From JABDJZ01 sp047619685 (GTDB lineage Bacteria > Bacteroidota > Rhodothermia > Rhodothermales > UBA10348), in assembly GCA_047619685.1 (NCBI GenBank), contig JBLHLC010000023.1:7339-71338 (forward strand): a stretch of 64,000 nt of DNA, read 5' to 3'. Below the pieces are notes generated by a model that worked only from the letters and a program-made list of their open reading frames with translations, had not been told where the DNA came from and ran no database searches. This document shows positions 50,292-60,092 of this stretch, piece by piece. The first letter of the stretch is position 1. Every line of letters starts with the position of its first letter. The translations under genes and the position numbers were made by a program.

Positions 50292-53200
50292 TTGGAGCCC
50301 GTTCTCACCAACGCCTGTGCTGAATTGCTCAATTCCAGACTCGAAGAAGGCCTCCAGAACCGAATCCTGGTAATGGACGGCGCCATGGGCACCATGATCC
50401 AGCGGTACTCCCTGGGAGAGAGCGACTATCGCGGCAGTCAGTTCAAGGACCATCCGCTGTCGCAAAGGGGCAACAACGACCTCCTTAGCCTGACCCAGCC
50501 GGACATCATTCGGGAGATCCACGAGGCCTATCTGGCGGCCGGCGCGGACATCGTGGAAACCAATACCTTCAGTTCGACCAGCATCGCGCAGGCCGACTAC
50601 GGCGCGGGAGATCATGTCTACGCCATGAACCTGGCCTCGGCGCAAATTGCCCGCAAGGCGGCAGCCGCGTGGACAAAAACGACGCCGGATCGTCCCCGAT
50701 TCGTCGCAGGCGCGCTTGGCCCCACGAATGTCAGTTTGAGTCTGTCTCCGGATGTCAATGATCCGGGTTTTCGCGCCTCAACATTCAAACTTCTTGCGAA
50801 AGCGTATGGAGAGCAAATAAGCGGTTTGATGGAAGGGGGGGTGGACGTCCTTCTGGTGGAGACCATCTTCGACACCCTGAATGCCAAGGCCGCGATTTTT
50901 GCGATCTCCGAATATTTCGGTCAGACCGGCAACCGGGTTCCGGTGATGATCTCAGGGACGATCGTTGACCAGAGTGGCCGCACCCTGTCCGGTCAGTCAA
51001 CGGAAGCATTCTGGCACTCCATCAAGCACACTCCGGAGCTGATGTCGGTCGGGCTGAATTGTGCCCTCGGATCCGCTCAGATGAGGCCGTTTCTGGAGGC
51101 GCTTTCGGGCGCGGCGACGGTCAGAACCAGCCTCTACCCCAATGCGGGTCTTCCTAACGAGATGGGCGGATACGATGAGTCTCCCGCCTACATGGAAGAC
51201 CAGATTGATGCGTACGCACGCGAGGGTTTCCTGAACATTGTGGGCGGTTGCTGCGGGACCACGCCTCCGCACATCGAGGCCATGGCGGCCGCTGCCGCCC
51301 GGCACAAGCCGCGGACGCCTGCCAAGTCTGACGGGTTGCTCCATCTCTCGGGATTGGAGCCACTCACGTTTCGCGCTGATCTGAACTTCGTCAACATTGG
51401 CGAAAGGACCAATGTGACCGGATCGCGCAAGTTTGCCCGGCTAATCCGTGAGGAGCTCTACGAAGACGCGCTGGAGGTGGCCCGTCAGCAAGTAGAGAAC
51501 GGGGCTCAGCTCATCGACGTGAACATGGATGAAGGGCTCCTGGATTCCGAGGCGGCCATGGTCCGGTTCCTGAATCTGATCGCGGCCGAACCCGACATCG
51601 CCCGGGTCCCCGTTGTCGTGGATTCCTCGAAATGGTCGGTGATTGAGGCTGGCCTGCGGTGTCTGCAGGGCAAAAGCATCGTGAACTCCATCAGCCTGAA
51701 AGAAGGCGAGGAAATATTCCGGGAGCAGGCCACGTTGGCCCAGCGCTATGGAGCCGCAGTCATCGTCATGGCCTTTGACGAGAAGGGGCAGGCTGAAAAC
51801 ATGGAGCGCAGACAGGAGATCTGCCAAAGGGCCTACACAATTCTCACGGAGGAGCTCTCGTTCCCGCCCGAGGATATCATTTTCGACCCCAACGTCTTTG
51901 CCGTCGCCACAGGCATCGAAGAACATAATCGCTACGCGCTGGACTTCATCGAAGCCACCCGTTGGATCAAGCAGAATCTGCCAGGGGCGCGAATTTCTGG
52001 TGGCGTGTCCAACATGTCGTTCTCCTTCCGGGGTAATGACCGGGTCAGGGAGGCGATGCACACCGCGTTTCTTTTCCATGCCATCAAGGCCGGCATGGAC
52101 ATGGGTATTGTCAATGCGGGCCAGATCGAGGTCTACGACGCCATCGACCCCGAACTCCTGGAGTGCATCGAGAACGTCATTTTTGACCGGGATCCAGAGG
52201 GCACCGAACGCCTTGTGACGATCGCGGACAAGTTCTCTGGCCGGGGACCACAGAAAGAGATCAAGACCGCAGAATGGCGCAGCGGGAATGTAGAGGAGCG
52301 CCTCAAGTTTGCACTGGTCAAAGGCATCCTGGACTTCATCGAAGAGGACACCGAGGAGGCCAGGAAGCAGTCTGCGCGCGCCATCGAAGTCATTGAAGGG
52401 CCGCTGATGGCGGGGATGAACGTTGTCGGAGATCTGTTCGGCGAAGGCAAGATGTTCTTGCCGCAGGTCGTCAAGAGTGCCCGCGTGATGAAGAAATCCG
52501 TGGCATACCTGATCCCGTACATTGAGGAGGAGAAGGCCGAGTCCGGGGAGGGAGACACCCGCGCGACGGTTCTCATGGCCACGGTAAAGGGAGATGTCCA
52601 CGACATCGGAAAGAACATCGTCGGTGTGGTCCTGGGGTGCAATAATTACCGTGTGGTCGATCTGGGAGTTATGGTGCCTGCCGACCGGATCCTGGACGCG
52701 GCCATTGCCGAGCAGGTAGATATCATCGGACTGTCGGGGCTCATCACGCCTTCTTTGGACGAGATGGTCCATATGGCCTCCGAGATGGAACGACGTGGGA
52801 TCAAGCTCCCACTGATGATCGGCGGTGCCACCACGTCGAAGGTGCACACTGCGGTCCGCGTGGATCCCGCCTATTCCGGGACCGTGGTCCATGTCCTGGA
52901 CGCGTCTCGAAGCGTCGGCGTGGTCACGCACCTGCTGAATCGGTCAGAATCGTTTCTGTCTGACCTGAAGGAGGAGTACGACGGAGTCCGCCAGGCCTAT
53001 GAGCGCAGGACACGCCGGACCAAACTGCTGGCATTGGAGACCGCGCGATCAAATCCTGCTCGCCCCTCGAAATACGCACCGGTTGCGCCCAATACGCTCG
53101 GGGTCCACCAGGTCTCGGTGGGGGTCGCAGAGATCAGGCCATACATCGATTGGACGCCGTTCTTCCAGGCGTGGGAGATGCGCGGGAAGTACCCATCAAT

Positions 53201-54014
53201 TCTCGAGGACCCGGTCAAGGGTGAGGAAGCCAGGTCGCTCTATCAGGATGCCAACGCCATGTTGGATCGGTTCGAGGCTGAAGACCTCCTGGACCCCAAG
53301 GCCGTCTTCGGTATCTGGCCGGCTGGGTCTGAAGGGGACGATGTCGTGCTGTTCTCCGGAGCGGACCGTTCTCAAGAACTCGCGCGGCTCCATACGCTTC
53401 GCCAGCAGACGGAAAAGACACCTGGGAAACCCAATCGTGCCATTTCGGACTTTGTGCAGCCAATTACGGGACATCCGGACTGGATCGGCGCCTTCGCGGT
53501 GACGACTGGGCACGGGTTGGCGCCGGTTGTCAAGGCCTACGAAGACGCCGGCGACGACTACCAGAGCATCATGGCCAAGGCCCTTGCCGACCGCCTGGCC
53601 GAGGCGTGCACCGAGTGGCTCCATCAGCGCGTGCGGACCGATTTCTGGGGATACGCGCCGGACGAGAAGCTCTCGAACGATGAGCTGGTTTCGGAGCACT
53701 ATCAGGGAATTCGCCCTGCTCCTGGGTACCCTGCACAGCCCGATCACACGGAGAAGCGGACCTTGTGGACTCTCCTGAATGCAGAGGCCAACACGGGGAT
53801 CAGCCTGACGGAGTCGCTGGCCATGAACCCAGCGGCGTCCGTTTGCGGGCTTTATCTCGCGCACCCGGACTCTGATTATTTCAATCTCGGATCGATCGGA
53901 CGAGACCAGGTCGAGGATTACGCGCGTCGAAAAGACGTCGATCTGGATGAAATGGAGCGGTGGCTCGGTCCGGCCTTGGCCTACGACCCTCGAAAGGCAG
54001 CAGCAACTGTCTGA
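50292..54014 (+). CDS. metH: Cobalamin-dependent methionine synthase
   Basis: 1,240 residues starting at TTG; this is full four-domain MetH length. The homocysteine domain (1-340) has DGAMGTMIQ, zinc ligands in GLNCALG and GGCCGTTP. The pterin domain (about 360-620) has NIGERTNVTGSRKF. The B12 domain (about 665-900) has KGDVHDIGKNIVG (DxHxxG, the base-off ligand His) and SGLITPS. The activation domain (about 920-1240) has RPAPGYPAQPDHTEKRTLW, which binds SAM. It methylates homocysteine from methyltetrahydrofolate. No cobalamin riboswitch is visible upstream. Confidence 0.98.
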   Translation: MEPVLTNACAELLNSRLEEGLQNRILVMDGAMGTMIQRYSLGESDYRGSQFKDHPLSQRGNNDLLSLTQPDIIREIHEAYLAAGADIVETNTFSSTSIAQADYGAGDHVYAMNLASAQIARKAAAAWTKTTPDRPRFVAGALGPTNVSLSLSPDVNDPGFRASTFKLLAKAYGEQISGLMEGGVDVLLVETIFDTLNAKAAIFAISEYFGQTGNRVPVMISGTIVDQSGRTLSGQSTEAFWHSIKHTPELMSVGLNCALGSAQMRPFLEALSGAATVRTSLYPNAGLPNEMGGYDESPAYMEDQIDAYAREGFLNIVGGCCGTTPPHIEAMAAAAARHKPRTPAKSDGLLHLSGLEPLTFRADLNFVNIGERTNVTGSRKFARLIREELYEDALEVARQQVENGAQLIDVNMDEGLLDSEAAMVRFLNLIAAEPDIARVPVVVDSSKWSVIEAGLRCLQGKSIVNSISLKEGEEIFREQATLAQRYGAAVIVMAFDEKGQAENMERRQEICQRAYTILTEELSFPPEDIIFDPNVFAVATGIEEHNRYALDFIEATRWIKQNLPGARISGGVSNMSFSFRGNDRVREAMHTAFLFHAIKAGMDMGIVNAGQIEVYDAIDPELLECIENVIFDRDPEGTERLVTIADKFSGRGPQKEIKTAEWRSGNVEERLKFALVKGILDFIEEDTEEARKQSARAIEVIEGPLMAGMNVVGDLFGEGKMFLPQVVKSARVMKKSVAYLIPYIEEEKAESGEGDTRATVLMATVKGDVHDIGKNIVGVVLGCNNYRVVDLGVMVPADRILDAAIAEQVDIIGLSGLITPSLDEMVHMASEMERRGIKLPLMIGGATTSKVHTAVRVDPAYSGTVVHVLDASRSVGVVTHLLNRSESFLSDLKEEYDGVRQAYERRTRRTKLLALETARSNPARPSKYAPVAPNTLGVHQVSVGVAEIRPYIDWTPFFQAWEMRGKYPSILEDPVKGEEARSLYQDANAMLDRFEAEDLLDPKAVFGIWPAGSEGDDVVLFSGADRSQELARLHTLRQQTEKTPGKPNRAISDFVQPITGHPDWIGAFAVTTGHGLAPVVKAYEDAGDDYQSIMAKALADRLAEACTEWLHQRVRTDFWGYAPDEKLSNDELVSEHYQGIRPAPGYPAQPDHTEKRTLWTLLNAEANTGISLTESLAMNPAASVCGLYLAHPDSDYFNLGSIGRDQVEDYARRKDVDLDEMERWLGPALAYDPRKAAATV

Positions 54015-54086
54015 GCGAACAATAATCGCGCGGGTCGTTTCGCCCGTGTATCTTTCACTCCCTTTGAACCCGCCCAACAGGTACCA

Positions 54087-54668
54087 GTGATTCCCGGATT
54101 TCATACCCAACGCACCGCAGCCGTGGACGTACTGCGTGCGTCCGACACAACCACAGCCGTCCAGATTCTCAGCATAGTCGGCTTCGCCGTTCTGACTGCG
54201 ATGGGTGCCCAGATCCGGATATACATTTGGGAAGTGCCCTTCACGCTCCAGACCCTCGGTGTGTATGGGAGCGGACTCTACCTGGGCTGGCGAAACGGTA
54301 TGGCCGCGCAGGCTCTCTATCTGGTTCTTGGCCTTTTTCTGCCGGTCTACGCCGGTGACGGATATGGGCCGGCCTACCTGTTCGGCGCGGTATCGGCGGG
54401 CTATCTCCTGGGCTATCCATTGGCTGCATTTGCCATTGGCGCCCTCTCGCGAAAGTGGAATACGCTTTCGGGCAGCGTCGTCTCGATGATCGCCGGCTCC
54501 CTGGTCCTCTTTACGCTGGGCGTTTCGTGGCTTCATTTCGCAGCTGGGCACACGACGTGGTTTGAGTCCATCGACAAGGGATGGCTGCGGTTCATTCCCG
54601 TCGATATCGCCAAGATCCTGCTTGTTGGTCTCATCTACTCGGGCACCCGCCGCTTCAGACTTCGGTAG
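54087..54668 (+). CDS. bioY: Biotin ECF-transporter S component
   Basis: 193 residues starting at GTG. Six hydrophobic helices with the BioY signature region VPFTLQTLGVYGSGLYLGWRNGMAAQALYLVLGLFLPVYAGDGYG and the SAGYLLGYPLAAFAIG loop. It captures biotin, working alone or with the ECF module, whose genes are not in the window. Upstream, TATCTTTC about 40 bases before the start could be a -7 element of Bacteroidota type, but the -33 box is poor. Confidence 0.94.
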   Translation: MIPGFHTQRTAAVDVLRASDTTTAVQILSIVGFAVLTAMGAQIRIYIWEVPFTLQTLGVYGSGLYLGWRNGMAAQALYLVLGLFLPVYAGDGYGPAYLFGAVSAGYLLGYPLAAFAIGALSRKWNTLSGSVVSMIAGSLVLFTLGVSWLHFAAGHTTWFESIDKGWLRFIPVDIAKILLVGLIYSGTRRFRLR

Positions 54669-54760
54669 GCACTGTAGCGTAAAGGAGACGGTCGGGGCCT
54701 GGGAAAACCCCCAGAGTGGGGAGAAACGGTTGCGGCACAGGATTCGTTAGCCTTTCCGGT

Positions 54761-55993
54761 ATGCGCATCCAGGACAAACATCCAACGTCACGTCACCGGT
54801 CTGTGCCAGTCTGTGCATTCGGTCGCGTGTTGCTCGTTCTCTTCCTTACGGCGTTCGTCCAAACGACGCCGGCAGCGGCGCAGATGCCCGGCTGGACGGG
54901 AGACTACGGCTCCATCCTGGACGACCCGGACACCGCCGCCCAGGGTGAACGCGCCCTCCGGTACATCTACGATATGCGGCCGGCAGATGCGGTCGCTGTC
55001 ATCGACTCGCTCAAGGCCAGGTACCCGGGGCATCCGATGGGCCCGTTTCTGGACGGCCTGGTGATTTGGTGGGAGATTCTGCCCGTGATATCGGTCGGGG
55101 ATACTTCGCTGGATGATGACTTCTTTCGGGCCATGGAACGGACGGTCAAGGCGGCAGACCGCATCGACGACAAATACGCGTTGGACGGCGTGTTCTTCAA
55201 GGCTGCGGCCATCGGGTTTCGCGGGAGACACCTCTCCAACCGGAGAGAATGGCTTAAGGCCGCGCGGGACGGCAAGACTGCTCTGGATCTGGTCTTCAAC
55301 CTCGCCGAAAGGGACCCCGACAATCCGGATTTCCAGTTCGGCGTGGGCGTCTACAATTATTTCGCCTCCGCAATTCCGAGGGAGTATCCGGTCGTGAAGC
55401 CGGTGATGTACTTCTTTCCGAAGGCAGATCCGGCGGCAGGAATTGCGACGCTGGAGCGTGTCTCACAGGATGCCTCGTTCGTCGGTACGGAAGCTGCCTA
55501 TTTCCTGCTGCAGATATACCTCGGCTTCGAGCCCGACTACGATAACGCACTGCGCGTGGTAACCATGCTCCGCGAGCGTCACCCGGCGAACGCGTTTTTC
55601 CATGTCCTTGAGGGGCGGGTGTATTCCCGCTGGGGGCGGTTTTCGTCGGCCGCTGAGACGTATCAGGACGCGATCGGGCTCTTTCAGGAGGGCGCACCCG
55701 GATATTCGAGCGGCGTGGCTCAAAACGCCCTGTACAATCTGGCCAGGAGCCGCATGGCTGCTGGTGATCTGGACCAGGCCCTGGTTGAATTTGACCAGCT
55801 GGAGGAGGTTGCCTCGACCGATGAGCGATCGGTTTTTCGTGCCATGGGGCGACTGCGGGCGGGGATGGCCCTGGATAGATTGGGCCGGCGCCCGGAGGCC
55901 GAGTTGGCATACCGAAAGGTGCTGGATCTCCCCAAGGTTTCCGATTCGCACGACTTGGCCAAGCGCTACCTTAAGAGCCCATTCGGATCCTGA
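54761..55993 (+). CDS. Secreted TPR-repeat protein
   Basis: 410 residues from the ATG at 54,761, with a signal peptide (about 1-40, ending TTPAAAQ). The rest is helical, with TPR-like repeats most evident at about 250-400 (AAETYQDAIGLFQEG, ALVEFDQLEEVA, AELAYRKVLDLP). A scaffolding or binding role in the periplasm is likely; the partner is not visible. It ends 5 bases before the vWA gene, so they are co-transcribed. Confidence 0.85.
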   Translation: MRIQDKHPTSRHRSVPVCAFGRVLLVLFLTAFVQTTPAAAQMPGWTGDYGSILDDPDTAAQGERALRYIYDMRPADAVAVIDSLKARYPGHPMGPFLDGLVIWWEILPVISVGDTSLDDDFFRAMERTVKAADRIDDKYALDGVFFKAAAIGFRGRHLSNRREWLKAARDGKTALDLVFNLAERDPDNPDFQFGVGVYNYFASAIPREYPVVKPVMYFFPKADPAAGIATLERVSQDASFVGTEAAYFLLQIYLGFEPDYDNALRVVTMLRERHPANAFFHVLEGRVYSRWGRFSSAAETYQDAIGLFQEGAPGYSSGVAQNALYNLARSRMAAGDLDQALVEFDQLEEVASTDERSVFRAMGRLRAGMALDRLGRRPEAELAYRKVLDLPKVSDSHDLAKRYLKSPFGS

Positions 55994-55998
55994 ACAGC

Positions 55999-57102
55999 GT
56001 GCCATTCGCCTTTCGATATACAGATTTTGATCCTGCCACGCAGGGAGAGGGGAAGTCCGGCTTTGAGCAGTTGATGGACCTGTTCCAGCAGCTTCTCGAG
56101 TATACCGCGGGGGATGCGGGCGAGGCCCTCAGATGGTTGACGGAGTTGGATAAGAAGTACAACCTGACCGATAGCGACACGGGCGTCGGGGATTTCATAG
56201 ACGAACTGAAAAAGCAGGGTTTCATCCGTGAGGACGATGCGGGGGCCGTCCGCATTACGCCGCGCACGGAGCGCTCGCTGCGCCGCCGTTCGATGGAGCA
56301 GGTCTTCAGTCGCCTCCGAAAGGGTCCCGACGGCCAGCACAAGACCCCGTTTGCAGGGAAGGGAGGTGAGCGGGTTCCCGAGTCGCGAGGTTGGCGGTTT
56401 GGCGACGACATTCGGCATCTGGACGTCACCAACACGTTTTCGAATGCCTATCGCCGAGGTGGGATAGCAGAGTTTTCCCTTTCCGAGGAGGATCTGGAGA
56501 TTTACGAGACGGAGCATCAGACCTCGGTGGCGACCGTCCTGATGATTGATCTCTCGCATTCCATGGTGCTTTACGGGGAGGATCGGATCACGCCGGCCCG
56601 CAGGACCGCCCTGGCGCTCTCGGAACTGATAATGACGCGCTACCCCAAGGACACGCTGGACATCGTGGCTTTCGGGAATGATGCCTGGGAGGTGTCCATC
56701 AAGGACCTGCCGTATCTCAATGTGGGGCCCTACTACACCAACACGCGGGCTGGTATTCAGCGTGCAAGGGACATTCTCCGGCGTCGAAAAAGCAGCAACA
56801 AGCAGATTCTGATGATCACGGACGGCAAGCCGTCCTGCCACATGGAGTACGGGCGGATGTACCGGAACGCCTTCGGCCTGGACCGCCGAATCGTAAACAA
56901 GGTGCTGGACGAGGCGGTAATGTGCCGTAGAGAGGGGGTTACCATCACCACGTTCATGATTGCCCAGGACCCCTATCTACAGGAGTTTGTGCGCTCGTTG
57001 ACGGAATCCAACAAGGGGCGCGCATACTATGCCAGCCTTGACGACCTGGGCGGCTACCTGTTTGAGGATTACGTCCGCCACCGCACCAAGCGGGTGCGTT
57101 GA
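55999..57102 (+). CDS. von Willebrand factor A domain protein
   Basis: 367 residues starting at GTG. The N-terminal 175 residues are helical and acidic; the vWA domain (about 185-350) has the MIDAS motif DLSHSM, the Thr motif (NTRAG) and TDGKPS. Such proteins are often partners of MoxR-type AAA ATPases that load metals or assemble complexes; no MoxR gene is present here. The stop overlaps the ATG of rsmA by one base. Confidence 0.88.
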   Translation: MPFAFRYTDFDPATQGEGKSGFEQLMDLFQQLLEYTAGDAGEALRWLTELDKKYNLTDSDTGVGDFIDELKKQGFIREDDAGAVRITPRTERSLRRRSMEQVFSRLRKGPDGQHKTPFAGKGGERVPESRGWRFGDDIRHLDVTNTFSNAYRRGGIAEFSLSEEDLEIYETEHQTSVATVLMIDLSHSMVLYGEDRITPARRTALALSELIMTRYPKDTLDIVAFGNDAWEVSIKDLPYLNVGPYYTNTRAGIQRARDILRRRKSSNKQILMITDGKPSCHMEYGRMYRNAFGLDRRIVNKVLDEAVMCRREGVTITTFMIAQDPYLQEFVRSLTESNKGRAYYASLDDLGGYLFEDYVRHRTKRVR

Positions 57103-57851
57103 TGTTTCAGCCCAAGAAGCGTCTCGGGCAGAACTTCCTCCGAGACGCCAACATAGCCCGCAAGATCGTGGGAGCGCTGGAGGGCGATGCTCCGTTGGTC
57201 GAAATAGGCTCCGGCACGGGAGCGCTGACCGGGCTGCTCCTGGAGCGGGATTCCGCCCTGACCGCGGTAGAGGTGGATGAGCGGGCGGTGGCCATCCTGA
57301 CCGGACACTGGCCTGACCTGGACGTCCGGCACCTTGACGTCCTGAAGCTGAATTGGGCCTCGCTTGCCGAGGAGAGGGGAGGGCCCCTCGGCGTGATCGG
57401 CAATCTGCCCTACTACATCACGACGCCCATTCTCTTTTCTCTGTTGGACTCTCCGACCGGGACGGTAAGAGAGCTTGTGGTAATGATGCAGAAGGAGGTG
57501 GCGGCGCGCATCGTGGCCGTACCACGGACCAAGGCCTACGGGATTCTTAGTGTGGTCCTCCAGAAGCTCACCAGGCCGACTCTCCTTTTTGACGTGTCGC
57601 CGGAAGTTTTCTACCCGAAACCGGCAGTAACAAGCTCGGTCGTGCATTTCGACTTCCGGGTACCGGCGCTGGACGTGGACCCCGCGCTTTTCAGGCGGGT
57701 GGTGCGAACGGCGTTCAATCAGCGTCGCAAGACCCTCCGCAACAGCTTGTCCGCTTTTGGGGCCGATCTCCCGGAGGCGTTTTCAAGCCTGCGCGCCGAG
57801 GCATTAACTCCGGACGATTTTGTGACGCTCTCGCGCTATCTTGCGGCCTAG
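57102..57851 (+). CDS. rsmA: 16S rRNA dimethyladenosine transferase
   Basis: 249 residues from the ATG at 57,102. Family motifs are KKRLGQNFLRD, EIGSGTGALTGLLLE (SAM-binding), NLPYYITTP (catalytic NLPY) and KPAVTSSVVHF. It dimethylates two adjacent adenines in the helix 45 loop of 16S rRNA. The gene overlaps the vWA gene and has a normal length. Confidence 0.96.
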   Translation: MFQPKKRLGQNFLRDANIARKIVGALEGDAPLVEIGSGTGALTGLLLERDSALTAVEVDERAVAILTGHWPDLDVRHLDVLKLNWASLAEERGGPLGVIGNLPYYITTPILFSLLDSPTGTVRELVVMMQKEVAARIVAVPRTKAYGILSVVLQKLTRPTLLFDVSPEVFYPKPAVTSSVVHFDFRVPALDVDPALFRRVVRTAFNQRRKTLRNSLSAFGADLPEAFSSLRAEALTPDDFVTLSRYLAA

Positions 57852-57947
57852 GAGACTGTTGAACAGCCTCCACGTTCGACCAACGCGGGCCCGGTCCCTG
57901 TCCAGACTGCCCAGGGGTTAGGCCGCCCCCCAACACCACGCTCGGGA

Positions 57948-59357
57948 ATGGAAGCTGCTGACGTCAAGAAAACAGACTTGGTACGTCCAGCCGGTACGCT
58001 CGAGCTTGATGCCGAACTCGTCGAAGACATCGTCGCATTGATAGACGCGGGCTCCGAGGCCATGGTGTTGAACATCCTGGAGGATGTCCACCCCGCCGAT
58101 ATTGCGAGTCTGCTATCGCACCTCTCAAAGGCAGATGCAGGCCAGGTTCTGGGCTGGCTAGCATCGGACGTAGCGGGAGATGTCATCGTTGATCTGGACG
58201 ATGCCTTTCGAGCCGAACTCCTGGCTGACGCCTCGCAAGAGCGACTGACGGCCGTCCTGGATGAAATGGACACGGACGACGCCGCCGACGTCCTGTCCGA
58301 TCTGCCTGACGAAGTCGTGGAGGCCATTCTTCCGACGCTTGAGGACGCTCGAGAAGTCGGGGCGCTCCTGGTTCACGACGAGGAGACCGCCGGTGGTCTC
58401 ATGGCCGCAGAGTTTGTGGCTGTGCCCGTCCAGTGGACCGTCGAGCAGGCCACCGAGGAGGTCCGTCGCCACGCAGACGAAGTCGAGCACGTCTACGGCG
58501 TTTACGTCGTGAATGCAGACCAGAAACTGGTGGGCTTCGTCAGCCTCAAGGGGATGCTACTCTCGCCGGCCACGGCGAGGATCGAGTCCGTCATGGACCA
58601 CGAACCCATGTCGGTCCTTACGTCCGTTGATCAGGAGGAAGTCGCCCGAGCGATGGAGCGCTACGACCTGGTCTCGCTGGCGGTTGTTGACGAAAACGGG
58701 CGTCTTGTAGGGCGCATAACGATTGATGACATCGTCGACGTCATTCGCGATGAGGCCGAGGAAGACATCCAACGCATGAGTGGTGTGGCCGGGTTTGAGG
58801 AGGCCACCGACTCGGTCTTTCGTGTCGTGCGAGGTCGCCTGCCCTGGCTTCTTGCCGGGATGTTCGGTGCTGTAGGCGCCGCTGCGGTAATTTTGCGGTT
58901 TGAGGATGCCCTGGCGGCCTCGGCCATACTGGCGGGGTTTATCCCCATCGTCATGGCCACGGCCGGAAATGCGGGTATTCAGAGTTCCGCAATCGCCGTT
59001 CAGGGGCTGGCTGCCGGAGACATCTGGACCACAGACCTGGCCCGTCGCATCGGGAAAGAGGTTGCCGTGTCCGTCCTCAACGGACTGGCAGTTGCCTGCA
59101 TTCTCGGGTTGATGATTGTGGGGATCAGTGCTGCCGGGTTGGTCGACGTCGACGGGCCCTACAAGTTGGCGGCCACCGCCTCGCTGGCGCTCGTCATCGT
59201 CATCATCATGGCCACGACGATCGGCGCCACTATTCCCTTGCTTCTGGAAAAGGCTGGCATTGATCCGGCACTGGCGACGGGGCCGTTCATCACGACCAGC
59301 AACGATATTCTGGGGATACTGGTCTTCTTTCTTTTGGCCGAAGCCATCTACCTCTAG
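57948..59357 (+). CDS. mgtE: Magnesium transporter MgtE
   Basis: 469 residues. An acidic helical N domain (about 1-150) is followed by tandem CBS domains (about 155-285, with LVGFVSLKGMLLSP and LVGRITIDDIVDVI) and five C-terminal helices with the Mg-selectivity region GNAGIQSSAIAVQGLA. The N and CBS domains close the pore at high internal Mg. It converges with ccmE with a 4-base overlap. Confidence 0.96.
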   Translation: MEAADVKKTDLVRPAGTLELDAELVEDIVALIDAGSEAMVLNILEDVHPADIASLLSHLSKADAGQVLGWLASDVAGDVIVDLDDAFRAELLADASQERLTAVLDEMDTDDAADVLSDLPDEVVEAILPTLEDAREVGALLVHDEETAGGLMAAEFVAVPVQWTVEQATEEVRRHADEVEHVYGVYVVNADQKLVGFVSLKGMLLSPATARIESVMDHEPMSVLTSVDQEEVARAMERYDLVSLAVVDENGRLVGRITIDDIVDVIRDEAEEDIQRMSGVAGFEEATDSVFRVVRGRLPWLLAGMFGAVGAAAVILRFEDALAASAILAGFIPIVMATAGNAGIQSSAIAVQGLAAGDIWTTDLARRIGKEVAVSVLNGLAVACILGLMIVGISAAGLVDVDGPYKLAATASLALVIVIIMATTIGATIPLLLEKAGIDPALATGPFITTSNDILGILVFFLLAEAIYL

Positions 59358-59788
59358 TCGCTGGTCGGGGCTGCGTTGGGATCTACGTAGCCGGGGTGTC
59401 CGGGCCCGGTCTCGCCACCGGGAGCCGCCGCCTCGTATTTGGAGGGGCATTTGACCAGGATGTTCTCTGCCACGAAATCGGGGCCGTCCGCATACCCTTC
59501 AATCACCAGCTTCTCGGCATCCTCGAAATTCGCAGGTTTGGGATTGGCGTAGCTGACCCGGCGCACGTTTCCGCTTTCGTCCGACATGCTGAACGAAAAG
59601 ATGTTGCTTGAAGGGTTGTAGGCAAAGGGCTGGTCATCGACCCACATTCCGACCACGTGTGCCGATTTGCCGGAGGCCGCCGCCTGCTCAAAGTCCATGT
59701 ACCCGCCCACTTGCTGCCCGAAGCTGGTCAGCAGCAGGCCCGTGAAGGCAACCAGGAAAACGACGCCGAAAATGGTCTTGGTCTTCAT
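59354..59788 (-). CDS. ccmE: Cytochrome c maturation heme chaperone CcmE, Cys-type
   Basis: 144 residues. An N-terminal membrane anchor (about 5-24) and an OB-fold periplasmic domain as in CcmE. The usual heme-binding HxxxY is replaced by CPSKY in LVKCPSKYE, the CxxxY variant described for some archaea and sulfate reducers. It ferries heme from CcmC to the cytochrome ligase. It lies 28 bases after the ccmD-like gene on the same strand. No ccmF or ccmH follows. Confidence 0.88.
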   Translation of the reverse strand: MKTKTIFGVVFLVAFTGLLLTSFGQQVGGYMDFEQAAASGKSAHVVGMWVDDQPFAYNPSSNIFSFSMSDESGNVRRVSYANPKPANFEDAEKLVIEGYADGPDFVAENILVKCPSKYEAAAPGGETGPGHPGYVDPNAAPTSD

Positions 59789-59816
59789 TACGCTACCGGG
59801 CTAACTTTTTCAGGAC

Positions 59817-60092
59817 TTAAAGTGGGTCTTCGTCAGTAATGCGGTCATCGACGAGCCGTTCCAATGCATCTATGCGGCGATCTGTTCTCACCAAAAAAAT
59901 CGTGATGCCGATCCAGATGATCAATACGACAGCAAGGACTACATAAAGCTTATCGTGCGAAAGCATGACTTCCTCAAGCGCTGATGGTGCTTTTGTTGGG
60001 ATACCATTTGCCCAGATCGAATCAAAGGCAGTGGATTGGCCGGTAGCTCGCAGCGAGTCAACGGCTTGCTGAAGATGATTTGGACCAAGCAT
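59817..60092 (-). CDS. CcmD-like small membrane protein
   Basis: 91 residues starting at an ATG that overlaps the ccmC stop (ATGA). One transmembrane helix (LYVVLAVVLIIWIGITIFL) followed by RTDRRIDALERLV matches CcmD, which links CcmC to CcmE. The 42 residues before the helix are an extension not found in typical CcmD (50-70 residues); a shorter start at an internal ATG (MLSHDKLY) is also possible. Confidence 0.75.
   Translation of the reverse strand: MLGPNHLQQAVDSLRATGQSTAFDSIWANGIPTKAPSALEEVMLSHDKLYVVLAVVLIIWIGITIFLVRTDRRIDALERLVDDRITDEDPL

Noticed and set aside
51441..52931. A 496-codon minus-strand frame opposite metH.
   Set aside because: It lies wholly within the metH coding region, is rich in His/Arg/Asp as antisense shadows are, and has no recognisable domain.
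55253..55975. Two further CTTAAG sites (55,253 and 55,970).
   Set aside because: Both are inside the TPR coding region and neither has CGATAC at 16-17 bases.
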